64,000 nt of DNA, taken from assembly GCF_029887875.1 (NCBI RefSeq), contig NZ_JARXRM010000045.1, forward strand, positions 296,409 through 360,408. The letters are read 5' to 3'. Both the position numbers and the translations under genes were made by a program. The notes under the pieces were generated by a model that was not told where the DNA came from, ran no database searches, and was given only the letters and a program-made list of their open reading frames with translations. Positions 1 to 8,503 of this stretch are shown piece after piece; the first letter of the stretch is position 1, and the number at the start of each line of letters is the position of its first letter. The stretch is from Luteimonas endophytica (GTDB taxonomy: Bacteria; Pseudomonadota; Gammaproteobacteria; Xanthomonadales; Xanthomonadaceae).

Positions 1-1119
1 TCGACGGTCTGGCTGCACGCGGTGTCGGTGGGCGAGGTCAACGCCGCGGCGCCGCTGATCGACACCCTGCTGCAGCAGCGGCCCGACCTGCGCCTGCTGG
101 TGACCACGATCACCCCGACCGGTTCGGCGCGGGTGACCAAACTGTGGGGCGAGCGGGTCGAGCACGTCTATCTTCCCTACGATCTCTCCGGTGCGGTGCG
201 CCGGTTCCTCGACCACTACCGGCCGCGCCTCGGGCTGATCGTCGAGACCGAGCTGTGGCCGAACCTGTTGTTCTGCTGCCGAGACCGCGGCGTGCCGGTC
301 TACATCGTCAATGCGCGCCTTTCGGCGCGTTCGCTGCGCGGCTACCGGTTGCTGCGGCCGCTGGTCGGCCGTGCGCTGCGCACCGTGCGCGTGATCGCGG
401 CGCAGTCCGCGGACGACGGCAGGCGCTTCCAGCGGCTCGGCGCTTCGAGCGGGCAGGTCGTGGTCACCGGCAATCTCAAGTACGACATCGCCGTGGATCC
501 GCAGCTGCCGGCGTTCGCGCGCACGTTCCGCGAAGGGATCGGCCCGCGCCCGGTGTGGATCGCGGCGAGCACCCACGAACAGGAGGAAGCGGCGGTGCTG
601 GGGATCCACCGGCGCCTGCGCCGGCGCTGGCCGGATCTGCTGCTGCTGTGGGCGCCGCGCCACCCCGAGCGCTTCCGCGCGGTGGCGCAGCAGGCCGTGG
701 ACGCCGGCTGGCGCACCGCCACGCGCCGGCTAACCCGCGCCCCGGACACCGGCGATGCGGTGTTCGTGATCGACACCCTGGGCGAGCTGATGAGCTTCTA
801 CGGCTGTGCCGACGTCGCGTTCGTCGGCGGCAGCCTGCAGGAGATCGGCGGGCACAACCTGCTCGAGCCGGCGGCGGTGGGCACGGCGATGGTGACCGGG
901 CCGCACCTGCACAACTTCAGCGAGATCGCGCGCCGCCTGGAGCGCGCCGGCGGCCTGTGCATCGGCGCGGACGCGGACGCGGTGGGCGCGGCCCTGGCGG
1001 CGCTGCTGGGCGATCCGCAGCGCCGCGCCGGGATGGCCGCCGCCGCCGCCGCCCTGGTCGAGGAAGGCCGCGGCGCGGTGGACCGCACCATGACGGTGGT
1101 GTACGCCGACCTGCCCTGA
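1..1119 (+). CDS. waaA: 3-deoxy-D-manno-octulosonic acid (Kdo) transferase, 5'-truncated by window edge
   Basis: Transfers Kdo from CMP-Kdo to lipid A precursor at the inner face of the cytoplasmic membrane, an early step of LPS core assembly. The frame is open from base 1, so the N-terminal membrane anchor and about 45-50 residues lie outside the window; 372 residues are visible. Seen: the WLHAVSVGE start of the first glycosyltransferase lobe, ETELWPNLL in the acceptor lobe, and the C-terminal GT-B motif HNLLEPAAVG in the CMP-Kdo site. The internal GTG at 22 is not the real start. The stop lies 12 bp from the stop of the convergent tolC-like gene, leaving no room for a separate terminator. 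Family assignment is confident; copy number of Kdo added is not readable from sequence. Confidence 0.93.
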   Translation, partial: STVWLHAVSVGEVNAAAPLIDTLLQQRPDLRLLVTTITPTGSARVTKLWGERVEHVYLPYDLSGAVRRFLDHYRPRLGLIVETELWPNLLFCCRDRGVPVYIVNARLSARSLRGYRLLRPLVGRALRTVRVIAAQSADDGRRFQRLGASSGQVVVTGNLKYDIAVDPQLPAFARTFREGIGPRPVWIAASTHEQEEAAVLGIHRRLRRRWPDLLLLWAPRHPERFRAVAQQAVDAGWRTATRRLTRAPDTGDAVFVIDTLGELMSFYGCADVAFVGGSLQEIGGHNLLEPAAVGTAMVTGPHLHNFSEIARRLERAGGLCIGADADAVGAALAALLGDPQRRAGMAAAAAALVEEGRGAVDRTMTVVYADLP

Positions 1120-1131
1120 GCGGGCGGCGGC

Positions 1132-2493
1132 CTACTCCTGTTGCTGCGGCGGGTTGCCCAGGCGCGAGTCGGCGTCGGCGGTCAGCAGCAGGTTGATCTG
1201 GCGCACCTGGTCGATGTCGAGGATGCCCGCGGCCTCGGCCAGCAGCAGCCGGTTCTGCAGGTAGTTGTAGCGGGCCAGGGCGTATTCCTGTTCGGCGTTG
1301 AACAGGGTCTGCTGGTTGATCAGCACGTCGACCACGGTGCGGGTGCCGACCTCCAGGCCGACCTGCGAGGCGTCGTAGGCGCTGCGCGCCGCGATCACCG
1401 CCTGGCGCCGGGCCTCGATCTCGGACACCCCGGCCACCACGGTCTGGTAGGCGTTGCGGGTGTTGCGCTCGAGCGCGCGCCGCGTCTGCTCCACCTGGTC
1501 CAGCGAGATGTCGCGCCGGGCGATCGCCTCGCGCACGCCGGACTGGGTGGCCCCGCCGCTGAAGATCGGCACGGTGAGGGTGAGGCCGATGCTGTGCCCC
1601 TCGCTTGTCGGCTGCACGCCGCCGATGTCGTCCGGATCGATGGCGCGGCTGCCCCAGGTGGCGCCATTGTCGTAGCCGGCACCCAGCGTGAGCCGAGGCA
1701 GATGGCCGGACTTGGCGGTGGTGACGTTGTGCTCGGCCGCCTGATAGGCGTACTCGGCCGCGCGCAACGACGGATTCTGCTCGATCGCCATCGCCACCCA
1801 GTCCTCGACCCCGCCCTGGGCCGGAACCTCCGGCTGGAAGTCCTCGGGCAGGCCGCGCAGGTCGCGCACCTGCTGGCCGGTGATCTCGGCCAGCGCCTGG
1901 TAGGCGTCCTCGAGCTGGTTGCGGGCAAGGATCACGTTGGCGCGGGCGCCATCGTACTGGGCGCGCGCCTCGTGCACGTCGGTGATCGGCGCCAGGCCCA
2001 CCTCCAGGCGCTTGTCGGCGAAGTCGTACTGCTTCTGCAGCGCCGCCTCGGCGGCCTCTGCGGCGGCGAGGGTCTCGATCGCCACCAGCACGTTGAAGTA
2101 GGCCGCCGAGGTGCGGGTGATCAGCTCGTCGTTCGCTGCGTCGAGGTCGTAGCCGGCCGCGGTGTCGAGCTTGGACTGTGCGCGAAGATTGGAGATCTGT
2201 CCGAGGTCGAACACGGTTTGGCTGACGTCGACCCCGACGCTGCGGCGGCGCAGGTCGCCCCGGGTACCCGCGACGTAGTTGCGGCTGAGCGAGGCGCTGC
2301 CGCTGATCTGGGGCAGCAGCTCGGCGCGCGCCTGCACGCGGTCCTCGCGGGCGATGTCGCGGTTGGACTCGGCGATCGACAGCTGCGGGTCGCCGAGGCG
2401 GGCCAGCTCGTAGGTCTGCAGCAGGTCCTCGGCGAAGGCCGCGGTCGGCAGCAGGGCGAGGGTCAGGGCGAGCGCGAGGGGGCGGCGGAGCAT
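1132..2493 (-). CDS. tolC: TolC-family outer membrane efflux channel
   Basis: Trimeric outer-membrane/periplasmic exit duct for tripartite efflux pumps and type I secretion. 453 residues, usual for TolC/OprM-like proteins (E. coli TolC precursor is slightly longer). A clear signal peptide (MLRRPLALALTLALLPTAAFA) fixes the start at 2493 over a longer upstream open frame. The mature part begins EDLLQTYELARLGDP and shows the two-fold OEP repeat of long amphipathic helices (around 25-215 and 230-435), with the typical AIEQNPSLRAAEYAY and FNAEQEYALARYNYLQNRL segments. It lies 52 bp downstream of pcm in the same direction, and the adaptor and RND pump are encoded divergently 1.6 kb away, so it is the probable partner channel. 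Its exact substrates cannot be inferred. Confidence 0.9.
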   Translation of the reverse strand: MLRRPLALALTLALLPTAAFAEDLLQTYELARLGDPQLSIAESNRDIAREDRVQARAELLPQISGSASLSRNYVAGTRGDLRRRSVGVDVSQTVFDLGQISNLRAQSKLDTAAGYDLDAANDELITRTSAAYFNVLVAIETLAAAEAAEAALQKQYDFADKRLEVGLAPITDVHEARAQYDGARANVILARNQLEDAYQALAEITGQQVRDLRGLPEDFQPEVPAQGGVEDWVAMAIEQNPSLRAAEYAYQAAEHNVTTAKSGHLPRLTLGAGYDNGATWGSRAIDPDDIGGVQPTSEGHSIGLTLTVPIFSGGATQSGVREAIARRDISLDQVEQTRRALERNTRNAYQTVVAGVSEIEARRQAVIAARSAYDASQVGLEVGTRTVVDVLINQQTLFNAEQEYALARYNYLQNRLLLAEAAGILDIDQVRQINLLLTADADSRLGNPPQQQE

Positions 2494-2545
2494 GGGGAGT
2501 CCTTTGCGTTGCAGGCGCGCAGGCGAGACGCCTGCGGTGCCCGGG

Positions 2546-3208
2546 TCAGAGCTGGAATTCGGGGACCGGCGCGGCGCCGGCAAGATAGCCAAGGTCGGTC
2601 TCGAACAACGATTCGATGTGCGGCGCGTTGACTTCGCCGCCCTGGGGACGCACCAGCACCGCCTCCATCGCCGGCGCGCGGCCGTGGACGACGAACATCC
2701 TGCCACCGGGACGCAGCCAGCCGAGGAAACGTGACGGGATGCGGTCGACCGCGCCGTTGACGCAGATCGCGTCGAAGCGGCGCTCGCTGTCCCAGGCGAA
2801 GGCGTCCGCGGTCTCGACCGAGACGTTGGCGATGCCTTCGGCCAGCAGACGGTCGCGCGCCGCCTGGGCCAGATCGGCGTGGCGCTCGAGGCTGAGCACG
2901 TCGCGGGCCAGCCGGCCCAGGCAGGCACTCAGGTAACCGCTGCCGGTGCCGATCTCCAGCACGTCCTCGCCGGCGGCGGGCAGCAGCGACTGGAGGATGC
3001 GGCCGGCCACCACAGGCTTGAGCATGCGCTCGCCGTGGCCCAGCGGGATCTCGATGTCGGTATAGGAGAGTGCGCGGTAGGGCTCGGGCACGAAGCGCTC
3101 GCGCGGCAGCTCCGCCAGCACCGCCAGTACCCGCGGGTCCAGCACGTCCCAGGGACGGATCTGCTGTTCGACCATGGCGTCGCGGGCTTGGGCGTAGTCG
3201 GTCGTCAT
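2546..3208 (-). CDS. pcm: protein-L-isoaspartate O-methyltransferase
   Basis: SAM-dependent methyltransferase that starts repair of L-isoaspartyl residues in aged proteins. 220 residues, full family length. Seen: N-terminal MVEQQIRPWDVLDPRVL, the PCMT segment RERFVPEPYRALSYTD, and SAM-binding motif I VLEIGTGSGYLSACLG near residue 95 followed by the acidic LSLER. Start at 3208 has a GAGA-type ribosome site about 10 bp upstream. Lies between the tetR and tolC genes and probably shares a transcript with tolC. The pcm-tolC pairing is, as far as I recall, common in xanthomonads. No sign of degeneration. The motif I glycines match active PCMT proteins, but the sequence cannot exclude a divergent substrate. 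Confidence 0.9.
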   Translation of the reverse strand: MTTDYAQARDAMVEQQIRPWDVLDPRVLAVLAELPRERFVPEPYRALSYTDIEIPLGHGERMLKPVVAGRILQSLLPAAGEDVLEIGTGSGYLSACLGRLARDVLSLERHADLAQAARDRLLAEGIANVSVETADAFAWDSERRFDAICVNGAVDRIPSRFLGWLRPGGRMFVVHGRAPAMEAVLVRPQGGEVNAPHIESLFETDLGYLAGAAPVPEFQL

Positions 3209-3344
3209 CTGCGGGTCTCGTGCACGGGAGGCGCAAGTTTAGCGGGCATTGCCGGCGCCGGGCCTGCTGCGGCGTCGGCGGACAGGATCGCCGCGCCGCG
3301 CCCCGGCCACTGAGTGCCATAAGTCATCGCGACCGCGGTCATGG

Positions 3345-4013
3345 TCAGGCCCTGCGCGCCTGCCGGGCAGGCGCGTAGGCGCGCAGGAACATGTCCACGG
3401 ACGCCTGGATGTGCGCCTCCCGGTGGGCTTCGCACAGCTGCTCGTCGTCGCAGCACTGGAACACCAGCCGCGCGTGCAAGTCGCCCTTGAGCAGGGTGAA
3501 GAACTGCGCCGAAGCGCGCGGGATGTCGGCGATCTCGAGCTCGCCGGCGGCCACGCGCTGGCGCAGCAGACCCGCGAATGCGCTTTGCACCCGCATCGGG
3601 CCGCCCTCCCAGAACGCCCGCGCCAGGCCTCGCTCGACCATCTGCGGGGTGCAGAGCAGGCGGTGGCCAGCGACCGCCTCGGCCGAGAAGACCATGGCGA
3701 AGAAGGCGCGGGCGATCTCCAGCAGGCGTTCGCGCAGCGGCGTGGCCGGCGCCGGGGCGAACACCGAGGCCGGCATCTGCTGTTCGCAGTAGGCCCTGGC
3801 GGCTTCGGCGAACAGGGCGTCCTTGTCGCCGAAATGGCTGTACACGGTGAGCTTGGAGACGCCGGCCTCGGCGGCGATCTGGTCCATGCTCACGCCCTCG
3901 TAGCCGTGCTGCAGGAACATCCGCTCGGCGGCGTCGAGGATCGCCGCGCGCTTGGTCAGATCCTTGGGCCGCCCGGGGCTGGCGGCGATCCTGGGCGTGC
4001 TTTTTCGCGACAT
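3345..4013 (-). CDS. TetR/AcrR-family transcriptional repressor of the efflux genes
   Basis: 222 residues. N-terminal TetR_N helix-turn-helix at about 20-68, recognisable from KRAAILDAAERMFLQHGYEG, the helix MDQIAAEAGVSKLTVYSHF and GDKDALFAEA; the C-terminal 140 residues are the all-helical ligand/dimer domain (TetR_C-like). It starts 83 bp from the divergent adaptor-RND pair, the classic layout of a local repressor that controls the pump and itself. The stretch 3209-3344 between this gene and pcm shows no gene. A direct role in repressing the efflux genes is inferred from position; the ligand is unknown. Start chosen at MSRKSTPRI because the HTH begins only 15 residues later. Confidence 0.88.
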   Translation of the reverse strand: MSRKSTPRIAASPGRPKDLTKRAAILDAAERMFLQHGYEGVSMDQIAAEAGVSKLTVYSHFGDKDALFAEAARAYCEQQMPASVFAPAPATPLRERLLEIARAFFAMVFSAEAVAGHRLLCTPQMVERGLARAFWEGGPMRVQSAFAGLLRQRVAAGELEIADIPRASAQFFTLLKGDLHARLVFQCCDDEQLCEAHREAHIQASVDMFLRAYAPARQARRA

Positions 4014-4096
4014 CCGTCAATACTAGACCAATGAGTTTGTTATTTATACTATACGGGCCGGTTCATTAATTTGCCGGCTCGGCACGGAGATCCGCA
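4014..4096. promoter_or_regulatory. divergent tetR / efflux intergenic control region
   Basis: Conspicuously AT-rich for this genome, especially 4018-4054. A good rightward -10 (TATACT) lies at 4045-4050; no strong -35 is visible at the right distance. An imperfect dyad around 4022-4040 (ACTAGACC...GAGTTTGT) could be the TetR operator but only about half the arm positions match. A GGAG ribosome site precedes the adaptor start by about 9 bp. Confidence 0.45.
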
Positions 4097-5212
4097 ATGC
4101 ATCGGAAGGCCATCGCCGCGATCCTCTGGGCGGCGCTGCTCCTGGCCGGCTGCGGCGGCGAAACCGTGCCCGCGGCACCCGCGCGGCCGGTCCTGGTCGA
4201 GCCGGCCGGCGCCCGGGCCGGCGCGGCCGCGATGGCGCTCGCGGGGGAGGTCCGCGCCCGCGAGGAGAGCGCGCTCTCGTTCCGCGTCGGCGGCAAGCTG
4301 GTGCGGCGCCACGTCGACGTCGGGGCCCGGGTGCGGCGCGGCGACCTGCTCGCGGAGCTCGATCCGGGCGACCAGCGGCTGCAGGCGCAGTCGGCCGGCG
4401 CGCAGGCGGCGGCGGCCGAGGCCGAACTCGAGCGCGCCCGTGCCGATCACGAGCGCTACCGGCGCCTGGCCGCCGAGCAGCTGGTCAGCCGCTCGGCCCT
4501 CGACGCCCAGACCACCGCGCTGCGCGCCGCCCAGGAGCAGGCCCGCGCCGCCCGCGCGCAGCTGGAGGTCGCCCGCAACCAGGCCGGCTACACCGAGCTG
4601 CGCGCCCCCGCCGATGGCGTGATCACCGACCGCCAGGCCGAAGCCGGGCAGGTGCTGGCGGCGGGACAGACCGTGTACACCCTGGCCGCCGACGGCGCCC
4701 GCGAGGTGCTGATCGCGCTGCCGGAATCGCGGCTCGGCGCCTTCCGGGTCGGGCAGGACGTCGCGGTCGAGCTGTGGAGCGCGCCCGAGCGGCGCTGGCC
4801 GGGCCGGATTCGCGAGATCTCGCCCGCCGCGGACCCCAGCGCGCGCACCTACGCCGCCCGGGTCGCCCTGGGCGACGCCGCCGCCGGCGCGGTGGCGCTC
4901 GGCCAGAGCGCACGGGTGTACCTGGCCGCTGACGGCGAAGCGCCGGTCGCCAGCGTGCCGCTCACGGCGGTTCAGCGCGGCGAGGACGGCAGCACCGCGG
5001 TCTGGGTGGTGGACCGGCGCACCGGCACGGCCGGGCGGGTGCCAGTGGAACTGGGCGAGTTCGGTGCCGAACGGGTGCCGGTGCTGGCCGGGCTCGCACC
5101 CGGAGCGCTGGTGGTGGCGGCCGGCGCCCACCTGCTGCGCGAGGGCCAGGCGGTGGTGCCGGTCGACCGCGACAACCGGCCATTGGCGCCGGCGGACCCG
5201 GAATCCGAATGA
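4097..5212 (+). CDS. RND efflux periplasmic adaptor lipoprotein (membrane fusion protein)
   Basis: 371-residue HlyD/AcrA-family adaptor linking the inner-membrane RND pump to the TolC-like channel. Start has GGAGA about 9 bp upstream. Lipobox ALLLAGCGG at residues 13-21 indicates a signal-peptidase II lipoprotein. Domains in order: beta-barrel strand, biotinyl-lipoyl half (ESALSFRVGGKLVRRHVDVG, 55-80), alpha-helical hairpin rich in Ala/Arg/Glu (95-160), second lipoyl half (YTELRAPADGVITDRQAEAGQ), beta-barrel (RVGQDVAVELW) and membrane-proximal domain. The stop codon overlaps the start of the pump gene by 4 bp, so the two are translationally coupled. Drug or metabolite specificity is not readable. 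Confidence 0.9.
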   Translation: MHRKAIAAILWAALLLAGCGGETVPAAPARPVLVEPAGARAGAAAMALAGEVRAREESALSFRVGGKLVRRHVDVGARVRRGDLLAELDPGDQRLQAQSAGAQAAAAEAELERARADHERYRRLAAEQLVSRSALDAQTTALRAAQEQARAARAQLEVARNQAGYTELRAPADGVITDRQAEAGQVLAAGQTVYTLAADGAREVLIALPESRLGAFRVGQDVAVELWSAPERRWPGRIREISPAADPSARTYAARVALGDAAAGAVALGQSARVYLAADGEAPVASVPLTAVQRGEDGSTAVWVVDRRTGTAGRVPVELGEFGAERVPVLAGLAPGALVVAAGAHLLREGQAVVPVDRDNRPLAPADPESE

Positions 5213-8200
5213 GCCGCTTCAACCTGTCGGAGTGGGCGCTCGGCAACCGCGGGCTGGTGCTGTACGCGATGCTGGTGGTGGCGATCGCCGGCGCCTGGTC
5301 CTATACGCGGCTGGGCCAGTCCGAGGATCCGCCCTTCACGTTCAAGGCGATGGTGGTGCGCACGCTGTGGCCGGGCGCCTCCGCCGAGGAGGTGGCCAGC
5401 CAGGTCACCGAGCGGATCGAGAAGAAGCTGATGGAGACCGGCGACTACGAGTTCATCCGCTCGTATTCGCGCCCCGGCGAGTCGCAGATCATCTTCATGG
5501 CGCGCGACTCGATGCGTTCTGGCGAGATCCCGGAGCTGTGGTACCAGGTGCGCAAGAAGGTCGGCGACGTCCGCGCGACCCTGCCCGAGGGCGTGGTGGG
5601 GCCGTTCTTCAACGACGAATTCGGCGACACCTTCGGCAACATCTATGCGCTGACCGGCGAAGGCTACGACTACGCGGTGATGAAGGACTACGCCGACCGC
5701 CTGCAGCTGCAGCTGCAGCGCCTGGACGACGTCGGCAAGGTCGAACTGGTCGGGCTGCAGGACGAGAAGATCTGGATCGAGGTCGACAACGCCCGCCTGG
5801 CCACCCTGGGCATTCCGCTGCAGGCGGTGCAGCAGGCGCTGGCCGAGCAGAACGCGGTGGTGCCCGCGGGGTTCTTCGAGACCCCCGGCGAACGCGTGCG
5901 GCTGCGGGTGGACGGCGCCTTCGACTCGGTCGAGGCGATCCGCGCGTTCCCGATCCGTGCCGGCGGCCGCACCATCCGCCTGGACGACATCGCCACCGTC
6001 AGCCGCGGCTTCGCCGATCCCGCCGCGCCGCGGATGCGCTTCATGGGCCAGGACGCGATCGGCATCGCCGTGTCGATGCACGAGGGCGGCGACATCCTGC
6101 GCCTGGGCGAGCGCCTGGAACGCGAGTTCGCACGCCTGCAGGAGACCCTGCCGGTGGGCATGGAGCTGCGCCGCGTCGCCGACCAGCCGCGCGCGGTGGA
6201 GGATTCGGTGGGCGAGTTCGTCAAGGTGCTGGCCGAGGCGGTGGCGATCGTGCTGCTGGTGAGCTTCTTCTCGCTGGGCTTCCGCACCGGGCTGGTGGTG
6301 GCGGTGTCGATCCCGCTGGTGCTGGCGATGACCTTCGCGACCATGGACTACTTCGGCATCGGCCTGCACAAGATCTCGCTGGGCGCGCTGGTGCTGGCGC
6401 TCGGCCTGCTGGTGGACGACGCGATCATCGCGGTGGAGATGATGGCGGTCAGGATGGAGCAGGGCGACAGCCGGCTCAGGGCGGCCAGCTACGCCTGGAA
6501 CCACACCGCTTTCCCGATGCTCACCGGTACCCTGATCACCGCGGCCGGGTTCCTGCCGATCGCCACCGCGGCCTCCTCGACGGGCGAGTACACCCGCTCG
6601 CTGTTCCAGGTGGTGACCATCGCCCTGGTGGTGTCGTGGATCGCGGCGGTGCTGTTCATTCCCTGGCTCGGCGACCGGATGCTGCCGGACCTGGGCCACC
6701 CGCGAGCGCCGGCCCCGGGCTCACCGGCGGGGCGGCTGCGCGGCTGGCGCGAGCGCCTGGCCGGGCGCTGGCCCGCGTTCGCGTTCGCGCTGGCGCCGCG
6801 GCCCCTCGACCACCGGCCCCACGACCCGTACCAGCGGCCGTTCTACCGGCGCTTCCGCGGCTGGCTGCACTGGGCGCTGGCGCACCGCTGGCTGGTGATC
6901 GGCGCGACCGCCGCGCTGTTCGTCGGCGCGGTGCTGCTGTTCCGCTTCGTGCCGCAGCAGTTCTTCCCGGATTCGACCCGGCTCGAGCTTATGGTCGATC
7001 TGGAGCTCGCCGAAGGCAGCTCGCTGCGCGCCACCGAGCAACAGGCGTACCGCTTGGAGCGCCTGCTGGAGGACCGCGAAGGCATCGAGAACCACGTCGC
7101 CTACATCGGGACCGGTTCGCCGCGTTTCTACCTCCCGCTCGACCAGCAGCTGCCGCAGGCCAATTTCGCCCAGTTCGTGGTGATGACCCGCGACGTCGAG
7201 GCCCGCGAGCGCATCCGCCAGTGGCTGATCGACGAGGTGGCGCCCAAGTTCCCCGAGCTGCAGCTGCGCGTCACCCGCCTAGAGACCGGCCCGCCGGTCG
7301 GCTATCCGGTGCAGCTGCGGGTGTCGGGCGAGCACGTCGAACGGGTGCGCGCGATCGCCCGGCAGGTAGCCGAGCGGGTGCGGGCCGACCCGGCCACCAC
7401 CAACGTCAACCTCGACTGGGACGAGCCGAGCAAGGTGGTGCGCCTGCACATCGACCAGGCCCGCGCCCGCGCCCTCGGGGTGAGTTCGCAGCACCTCGCG
7501 CAGTTCCTGTCCGGTTCGCTGTCGGGGCTGCGGGTGAGCGTGTACCGGGAGGGCGACGAACTGGTCGAGATGCTGATGCGCGGCACCGGCGACGAGCGAG
7601 CACGCCTGGACATGCTGGGCAGCCTCGCGGTGCCGACCGAAGCCGGGCAGGCGGTGCCGGTCTCGCAGATCGCGACCCTCGAGTACGCATTCGAGGACGG
7701 CATCATCTGGCACCGCGACCGCCTGCCCACCGTCACCGTGCGCGCCGACATCCGCAACGCCGACACCGCGCCCACCGTGGTCGGCCGGATCCTGCCGACT
7801 CTGGAGGACATCCGCGCAGGGCTGCCGCAGGGCTACCTGCTCGAGACCGGCGGCACGGTCGAGGATTCGGCCCGCGGCCAGCGCTCGATCGCCGCGGGCA
7901 TGCCGCTGTTCCTGTTCGTGGTGGTGACCCTGCTGATGCTGCAGCTGCGCAGCCTGTCGCGCGCCGGCCTGGTGCTGCTGACCGCGCCGCTGGGGCTGAT
8001 CGGGGTGACCCTGTTCCTGCTGCTGTTCCGGGTCCCGTTCGGCTTCGTGGCGATGCTCGGCACGATCGCGCTGGCCGGCATGATCATGCGCAACTCGGTG
8101 ATCCTGGTGGACCAGATCGAGCAGGACGTGGCCGCGGGGGTGGACCGCTGGAATGCCATCGTCGAGGCCACGGTGCGCCGCTTCCGCCCGATCGTGCTGA

Positions 8201-8385
8201 CCGCGGCGGCGGCGATCCTGGCGATGGTGCCGCTGTCGCGCAGCGTGTTCTTCGGGCCGATGGCGGTGGCGATCATGGGCGGGCTGACCGTGGCCACGGT
8301 GCTGACCCTGATCTTCCTGCCGGCGCTGTACGCGGCCTGGTTCCGGGTGCGGCCGGACGAGCGCGCCACGGGCCGGGCCGGCTAG
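5209..8385 (+). CDS. RND-family efflux pump, inner-membrane transporter
   Basis: 1058-residue HAE1-like proton-driven transporter (AcrB/MexB superfamily). Seen: TM1 near 15-35; porter domain with PGASAEEVASQVTERIE; TM2-6 with the paired proton-relay aspartates in GLLVDDAIIAVE on TM4 (around residue 403); the second half with RFVPQQFFPDS after TM7 and MLGTIALAGMIMRNSVILVDQ near 950. The loop around 495-545 between the two halves is Pro/Arg-rich and somewhat long. Coupled by ATGA overlap to the adaptor. The sequence LPEGVVGPFFNDEFGDTFG fits the HAE1 rather than the heavy-metal CzcA group. Likely exports amphiphilic drugs or endogenous compounds; exact substrates unknown. Confidence 0.92.
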   Translation: MSRFNLSEWALGNRGLVLYAMLVVAIAGAWSYTRLGQSEDPPFTFKAMVVRTLWPGASAEEVASQVTERIEKKLMETGDYEFIRSYSRPGESQIIFMARDSMRSGEIPELWYQVRKKVGDVRATLPEGVVGPFFNDEFGDTFGNIYALTGEGYDYAVMKDYADRLQLQLQRLDDVGKVELVGLQDEKIWIEVDNARLATLGIPLQAVQQALAEQNAVVPAGFFETPGERVRLRVDGAFDSVEAIRAFPIRAGGRTIRLDDIATVSRGFADPAAPRMRFMGQDAIGIAVSMHEGGDILRLGERLEREFARLQETLPVGMELRRVADQPRAVEDSVGEFVKVLAEAVAIVLLVSFFSLGFRTGLVVAVSIPLVLAMTFATMDYFGIGLHKISLGALVLALGLLVDDAIIAVEMMAVRMEQGDSRLRAASYAWNHTAFPMLTGTLITAAGFLPIATAASSTGEYTRSLFQVVTIALVVSWIAAVLFIPWLGDRMLPDLGHPRAPAPGSPAGRLRGWRERLAGRWPAFAFALAPRPLDHRPHDPYQRPFYRRFRGWLHWALAHRWLVIGATAALFVGAVLLFRFVPQQFFPDSTRLELMVDLELAEGSSLRATEQQAYRLERLLEDREGIENHVAYIGTGSPRFYLPLDQQLPQANFAQFVVMTRDVEARERIRQWLIDEVAPKFPELQLRVTRLETGPPVGYPVQLRVSGEHVERVRAIARQVAERVRADPATTNVNLDWDEPSKVVRLHIDQARARALGVSSQHLAQFLSGSLSGLRVSVYREGDELVEMLMRGTGDERARLDMLGSLAVPTEAGQAVPVSQIATLEYAFEDGIIWHRDRLPTVTVRADIRNADTAPTVVGRILPTLEDIRAGLPQGYLLETGGTVEDSARGQRSIAAGMPLFLFVVVTLLMLQLRSLSRAGLVLLTAPLGLIGVTLFLLLFRVPFGFVAMLGTIALAGMIMRNSVILVDQIEQDVAAGVDRWNAIVEATVRRFRPIVLTAAAAILAMVPLSRSVFFGPMAVAIMGGLTVATVLTLIFLPALYAAWFRVRPDERATGRAG

Positions 8386-8503
8386 CCGCCGGGCGGCGGC
8401 ACCGGTTGCCATGCAGCATGCCGCGCCGCGGTTTCGGCGCTAGACTCGGGCGCGCAAGCGACGGCCGGCGCTCCCGGCCTTGCCAGCGCGGGGGTGCACG
8501 ACC

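Noticed and set aside
1141..2631. Long open frame on the plus strand opposite the tolC-like gene
   Set aside because: It runs antisense to a well-supported gene and has His/Gly/Leu-rich composition typical of GC-rich shadows; no family motif.
4972..6699. 575-codon frame antisense to the RND genes
   Set aside because: His/Arg/Gln-rich shadow of two confidently assigned genes.
8386..8503. Promoter for the oxidoreductase operon (TAGACT at 8441-8446)
   Set aside because: No acceptable -35 at the right distance; too weak to list.
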